A stretch of DNA of 64,000 nt from Azolla caroliniana (lineage: Eukaryota; Polypodiophyta). Positions 63,440-64,000 of the stretch are shown piece after piece; position 1 is the stretch's first letter; every line of letters starts with the position of its first letter. The stretch covers positions 5,270,001 to 5,334,000 of the forward strand of contig JBHGNT010000009.1 in the NCBI GenBank assembly GCA_043228905.1. Reading direction: 5' to 3'. The notes under the pieces were generated by a model, which ran no database searches, was not told the origin of the DNA, and worked only from the letters and a program-made list of their open reading frames with translations. Both the position numbers and the translations under genes were made by a program.

Positions 63440-64000
63440 CTATCATATAGAAGAATTATATCATCATTTATGACAAGTACAGCATGTCACATAATGATAT
63501 TCACTGAAATGCTCAGGGATATTTGCTATTAATCAGTAACACTTTCACTTTCAAAACAGACATGTCAAAGTTCCCCCTCATTGGTAATCATTCCATCGAC
63601 ACAAGAACTTCGCATTTGGATTTTCTTTTCTCATTTTGTTTTGGGACACTAAATAAATAGGCATGGATGTTGAACTCTATGGATTACAATAGCAAAACCA
63701 CATCTGATGAAAGTTTTTGTAAGAATCAAACAGAATTACATAAAAGAAAAGAAAATAGAGCCATGCATATTTGAGTAGAAGTGAGACTTCAACTGTATAA
63801 TGCATAGCATATATAAAAAGATTTAGAATGTGGATCATGAATGCCCAAGAGCAAATGTACATCACAGAAAACCAAAAACCCAAGCTTCTACTCTTCCATG
63901 GTAATGTGATAAGGCAGAAAGACAAGTTGACAGATTGATACTAAGATTACAACAAAATTAAATTAAAGATAATCTCAGAAGAAATGTAAAAATAAACAAA
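63440..64000. other. intron of the GH51 gene, running off the window
   Basis: AT-rich; no further exon of the arabinofuranosidase gene could be matched. The frame at 63677-63925 (-) is not recognised. Confidence 0.4.

Overview
This is nuclear DNA of a land plant. It carries spliced genes with GT-AG introns, plant-type gene families (an SK3-type GSK3/shaggy kinase, a GH51 alpha-L-arabinofuranosidase, a MiAMP1-type antimicrobial peptide), plant LINE, Copia and Mutator-like elements, and AT-rich intergenic DNA with long TG/TATG microsatellites. The MiAMP1 family is patchily distributed (gymnosperms, early-diverging angiosperms, Proteaceae, aroids and some spore plants), so the species cannot be named from sequence alone.

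Left part (1-24000) is a transposon and satellite graveyard. A minus-strand LINE (ORF1 plus the start of ORF2) lies at the left edge. Then comes about 3.7 kb of TG/TATG satellite containing a ~230-bp higher-order repeat and a 461-bp duplication. A 5'-truncated LINE is inserted in that satellite, and a 5.48-kb Copia element is inserted in the LINE with a 5-bp target duplication. A degenerate second LINE type follows (13505-15750). Next is a 4.13-kb element (15752-19881) with long terminal inverted repeats, which encodes a broken protein carrying a GHTHDHID-type (DUF7869-like) putative transposase core and holds a solo Copia-type LTR. This TIR element is the best candidate here for an under-described system.

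Middle part (24000-44000) is genic: a seven-exon mitochondrial CoA carrier (CoAc1/CoAc2-like, +), a MiAMP1-like secreted peptide (+), a two-exon HSP20-type gene (-) with a truncated exon-1 relic 2 kb away, and a six-exon VPS38/UVRAG homologue (-).

Right part (44000-64000): microsatellites, a 1.07-kb Mutator-like non-autonomous element with 9-bp target duplications, CGGTT-rich hAT-like small elements, a second truncated copy of the satellite-inserted LINE, a 13-exon GSK3/shaggy-like kinase (+), and the last four exons of a GH51 alpha-L-arabinofuranosidase (-) that converges on the kinase gene and continues past the right edge.

Exon boundaries were placed by eye from GT/AG sites and reading frame. 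In the four genes complete in the window the exon lengths sum to multiples of three; in the partial GH51 gene the phases agree across all visible junctions. No database or alignment program was used, and family names rest on recognised motifs.
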